Positions 61,059 to 64,000 of a stretch of 64,000 bases of DNA are shown here, piece after piece; positions within the stretch are counted from its first letter, which is position 1; each line of letters starts with the position of its first letter. Made by a program: the position numbers and the translations under genes. This DNA is from Bugula neritina (lineage: Eukaryota > Bryozoa > Gymnolaemata > Cheilostomatida > Bugulidae), in contig OZ037772.1 in assembly GCA_964035545.1 (NCBI GenBank), positions 8,204,889 to 8,268,888 on the forward strand, given 5' to 3'. The notes beneath the pieces were generated by a model. It had not been told where the DNA came from. It searched no databases and worked only from the letters and a program-made list of their open reading frames with translations.

Positions 61059-61281
61059 AAACAGTGTCTCAACATCGAGAAGAGGACGGGGTCTCCCAAA
61101 ATCTGAGTTGAGGGCACTAGACCACCCTGGAATGGAGTATGACTGGGACCAGGGTCAACTCTGACAGAAGGCCGATACGCCTCCGGAGACTATCCAGAGT
61201 CTCCGCACCAATCCTGTCTTGACTGGTAACGTCAGAGAGCTACGAAAACTCTAGGAAGACCTCCCAGGGGTAGTAGCCGAC

Positions 61282-61718
61282 GTGTATCGGACCAAAAAGG
61301 AGGGGCGACGACCCAGCGAAGAACAACTGCGGCAGAGATGCGCCGAGTTACGGCTGTACTGCCAACTTTGGGACTCCCTGCGGATCGGGCCAGATGGTCT
61401 GCTGACCATAACAGTGGCCACCTACAACAGCCAGTACGAGAGAGAGAGGGTGATTTGCCCAGCCGCCATTCGCCGGGAGTTAGTATGGGACACCCACAAA
61501 CAGGCTCACACAGGGGTCAAAAGGGTGCTCGCCAAATTACAGCTCCGGTGGTACTGGCCCGGCGTGACGTACGGCTCAGAGTCAAGCAGTGCGAAATCTG
61601 CCAGACCAGCAAGCATGGCCGTCTCCCTGGCAAAGCGGGACGGCGTAGGCTATATGCTGGAAGGCCATGGCAAGTGGTAGCTGTTGACCTGGTTGGACCC
61701 ATGCCTCTCACCCCGTGA
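61282..61718 (+). pseudogene. Gypsy-2 integrase zinc domain with a frame break
   Basis: HKQAHTGVKRVLAKLQLRWY followed by loss of several bases near 61570 and continuation in another frame (VRLRVKQCEICQTSKHGR and VAVDLVGPMPL). Confidence 0.8.
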
Positions 61719-61802
61719 GGAAACAGTTGGATCCTAGTATTAACCGACCACTTTACCAGGTGAGCAGACGCTCTGGCTATTCCAGATGCGTCCGCCCCGG
61801 CG

Positions 61803-62537
61803 ATGGCCAGAGTGCTAGACCAAAATGTAATCTGCTACCTCGGACTACCCGAGCAGATACATTCGGACCAGCGGGCTCAATTCCAATCTCAACTGTTGAG
61901 CGACCTCTGCCGCCTCTGCGGAGTAAACCAAAGCAGAACCACCTCGTACCATCCTCAGGGCAACGGGTTGGCAGAACGCAACAACCGCATGTTGGGCGAC
62001 GCACTCCGCAGTCTGCTCCTCGGCCGGGGTCAGGAGGAATGGGATACGGTACTACCGCAAATTATGCGGGCCTACCGTAGTACACCACATACCAGTACGG
62101 GGGAGACCCCTAACCTCCTGATGCTTGATCGAGAGACGCGAGTGCCCGACCACCTCGCATACCTTATCCCCGAACAAGACTATACCATCCACGAGCATGC
62201 CAGCAAATTGATAGAGGACCTGAAGGCCGCACACGAAATACTGCGAGCAAAGCAGTGGCAGGTACGGCAAGAGGACTCTCAGGAACCACCCCTCTATCAA
62301 ATTGGGGACTGGGTGTGGATGGTCAACTACCGTAGGCGTCGAGGACAAGCGGCTAAGCTCCAGCCCAAGTTCGTGGGACCCTGCGTGGTAGTTGAGGCGA
62401 TGCCCAATCATACGTACAAGTTGGAGCGCTCTGGACAGGTCTCTGTCCAGAATGAAGCCCGCTTGAAACCGTATTGGGCTAGCCCAGGAGCAGCAGGAGA
62501 AGCCCCGCCCCCCCTCCCCCCCCCCCCCCGTTGTTGA
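61803..62537 (+). pseudogene. Gypsy-2 integrase core and C-terminal domain
   Basis: IHSDQRAQFQSQL (Gypsy-1 has DQGAQF), then NGLAERNNRMLGDALRSLL with the catalytic Glu, and KFVGPCVVVEAMPNHTY. It ends in a poly-C tract at 62503-62530 encoding Pro. Confidence 0.85.
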
Positions 62538-62741
62538 AGCCCAGGAGGCGGACAGCAACGCGCGGGCGGCAACGACATGGACCAGAATACGAAGTGGTTG
62601 TGCCGCGGGAGGAGGACTTGGTAAGGCAGGAAAGGCCACTCCCATCAACGGAAGTGCGCCCACCGCCCCCAGTACCCAGTCTACCCCCACCACTTCCGGA
62701 TCCGCATCCGCGTCCGGAAGTGCAAACCCCCCCACCCCCCC

Positions 62742-63203
62742 GTGGGAGGGGCTCCATCCGGAGACAATGTCGGGGAAGAAAATACCATCACCAAAGACGG
62801 GCCAGAAACGCCACAGGTGGAGCAAAATAGCCCATCAGTGAGTACACCGCCCCGACCAACATCTACACCACCCTCCCCAGCTAGTACGTCACCTCCCTTG
62901 GAACGGGGACAGCGTACTAGACAATCCCCAGCATACTTGAAAGACTTCGAATGTGACCGCGTTACAAATGGCAGTTACGAAAGTCTAGCTGGGCACCGTA
63001 CGGAAAGACTGGCAGCAAAAGGTGGGAGTTGTGAACACCACGGGAATACTAACTTTTGCGAAGGCGAAGTAGTAGACAAAACTACTACGCCCGAAGCAAA
63101 TAGTTCCAGCCGTGCGCAGCAACCACGCTGTCCAGCCTTTTCGTACGCTGATATCGTCAAGGGCAGACATATACAAACTCAATCCACTAACGTCCAAGCT
63201 TGA
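62742..63203 (+). CDS. Gypsy-2 3' Pro-rich frame
   Basis: A Pro/Ser/Thr-rich stretch, then ERGQRTRQSPAYLKDFECD, equivalent to RSQRSRRPPRYLADYAV in the 3' extension of Gypsy-1. No membrane segment, so no envelope. Accessory function unknown. Confidence 0.55.
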   Translation: MGGAPSGDNVGEENTITKDGPETPQVEQNSPSVSTPPRPTSTPPSPASTSPPLERGQRTRQSPAYLKDFECDRVTNGSYESLAGHRTERLAAKGGSCEHHGNTNFCEGEVVDKTTTPEANSSSRAQQPRCPAFSYADIVKGRHIQTQSTNVQA

Positions 63204-63268
63204 ACGCTGAGTATGATTTCAAATGCCGGGTTCCCAGGTAAGCTTGCTCTGACCTAACATTCCCACTC

Positions 63269-64000
63269 ATGGAATCAGGTCTAACATCAGTTAGTTCTGA
63301 TTTAATCGCTCTGATTGAATCAGAACTACTGGGGACTGAGTCTCACGTGAAAGACGACGAGAACATAACTATGGCCGACGATCTACTAGATCTGGAGCTT
63401 GACACTATGTATCCCAGTCAGTCTACACGCCACGACACATTCCTTCGAGTGCCGTCTAAAAAGATGCATGACTCTCAGACTAGGAACAGTCGGTTGTCAT
63501 CAGAATTATGCTGTAAAGATAACACTCGATCTAACAATAATTCTGCTCTTTTAGATACCACTCGCTCTTCTCTCTCTCAGGACATACCGCCATCAGAGAT
63601 AGCTTTGGATGAGGAATCTACCCCCGTCACGCTACCGGAAGCACTCCTAACTAAATCATGCTGAATTACCAGGGATACCAAGGCACTCATCCAGGAGCAT
63701 AAAGGCGATGACCAATGCACCACCTGCCGTTTGTGTCAGCTTCATTTCACCACACCTTGCAGAATCCGAGTCCACATCCCCCAACATTATGTCACCACCT
63801 TTTGTCCCTGTGGTGAATACAGTTACCACAGGGACTACATCCTCCGTCATCAACGGACCATGGGATGCCATGTTAGACATCTCTACGGAGTCGACAAACC
63901 CTCTTTCCCGCAATTCCTCGATCTTATCAGGCCATTCATCTCAGACCCGTCTCGCTACGAACGGTTGCGCCAAGAGTTCCCCGCGCCCCGTATCATCACA
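63269..64000 (+). CDS. Gypsy-2 3' accessory frame with zinc-finger-like motif (interrupted by one TGA, runs off the edge)
   Basis: 63269-63664 is open and acidic (LIALIESELLGTESH). After TGA at 63662-63664 the same frame continues open to the window end and encodes Cys/His-rich sequence: CTTCRLCQLHF, then FCPCGEYSYHRDYILRHQR followed by GCHVRHLY. The spacing C-x-C-x(12)-H-x(5)-H or C-x-C-x(6)-H..H is C2H2-like. It then reads LDLIRPFISDPSRYERLRQE. Gypsy-1 has no equivalent. It may be an accessory retroelement protein or unrelated host sequence captured by the element. Confidence 0.45.

Larger units (their letters stand above)
57377..64000 (+). mobile_element. Gypsy-2: decayed Ty3/Gypsy element, cut by the window end
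   Basis: 5' LTR 57377-57663, then PBS, gag, protease, RT, RNase H, integrase and a long 3' region. The 3' LTR is not reached. It is the same branch as Gypsy-1: gag layout, protease, 'GLWK' RT block and integrase align throughout. Many in-frame stops (for example 59853, 60153, 60198, 60324, 60444, 60588, 61763) and at least one small deletion near 61570 show it is dead. GC-rich relative to the host DNA. Confidence 0.93.

Overview
The window is eukaryotic, AT-rich animal DNA: genes are split into many short exons with GT-AG introns, and the introns are full of microsatellites, minisatellites, tRNA-derived SINEs, fold-back DNA elements, a LINE fossil and Ty3/Gypsy retrotransposons. No prokaryotic feature is visible. 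The SINE core (a 'gttaggaagagcatycagt' block) resembles the conserved core of mollusc and cephalopod SINEs, so a lophotrochozoan invertebrate is my best guess, with low confidence in the exact group.

Layout. (1) 326-16502 (+): seven coding exons of folylpolyglutamate synthase, 3'-complete, with the 5' exons outside the window. Its introns hold a 3.2-kb TIR element and several minisatellites. One 8.7-kb intron hosts two opposite-strand intronless reading frames (8282-10141 and 13183-14280), each encoding a Ser/Thr-rich protein that ends in one C-terminal membrane segment. (2) 19354-22099 (+): a four-exon gene for a single-pass membrane protein with a long Ser/acidic tail, which I do not recognise. 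(3) 22100-26275: gene-poor, with a SINE, an 0.8-kb fold-back element and two MITEs. (4) 26276 to at least 56725 (+): what reads as one large gene. A short first exon is followed by four in-frame tandem copies of a four-exon module (about 335 to 350 codons each), then a linker, a 75-residue exon, and nine one-exon-per-repeat leucine-rich repeats. All splice phases match from module to module. The gene probably runs past the right edge.

Mobile elements interrupt gene 4. Gypsy-1 (31973-39296, +) lies in the intron between modules 2 and 3, has LTRs that I read as differing at 2 of 562 positions, and yet has a broken pol. A 349-bp solo LTR lies between modules 3 and 4. Gypsy-3 (49083-53646, minus) has identical 121-bp LTRs and a single intact 1354-codon gag-pol frame, and sits inside an older LINE fossil. 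Gypsy-2 (57377 to the window end, +) is the same superfamily branch as Gypsy-1 but is decayed by many stops; it carries a downstream frame with a zinc-finger-like motif.

The most unusual signals are the tandem-module LRR gene, minisatellites that start exactly at splice donors and repeat the donor motif, and the nested pair of tail-anchored-type frames. All exon calls rest on reading splice sites, phase and conserved sequence by eye; no transcript or database search was possible.
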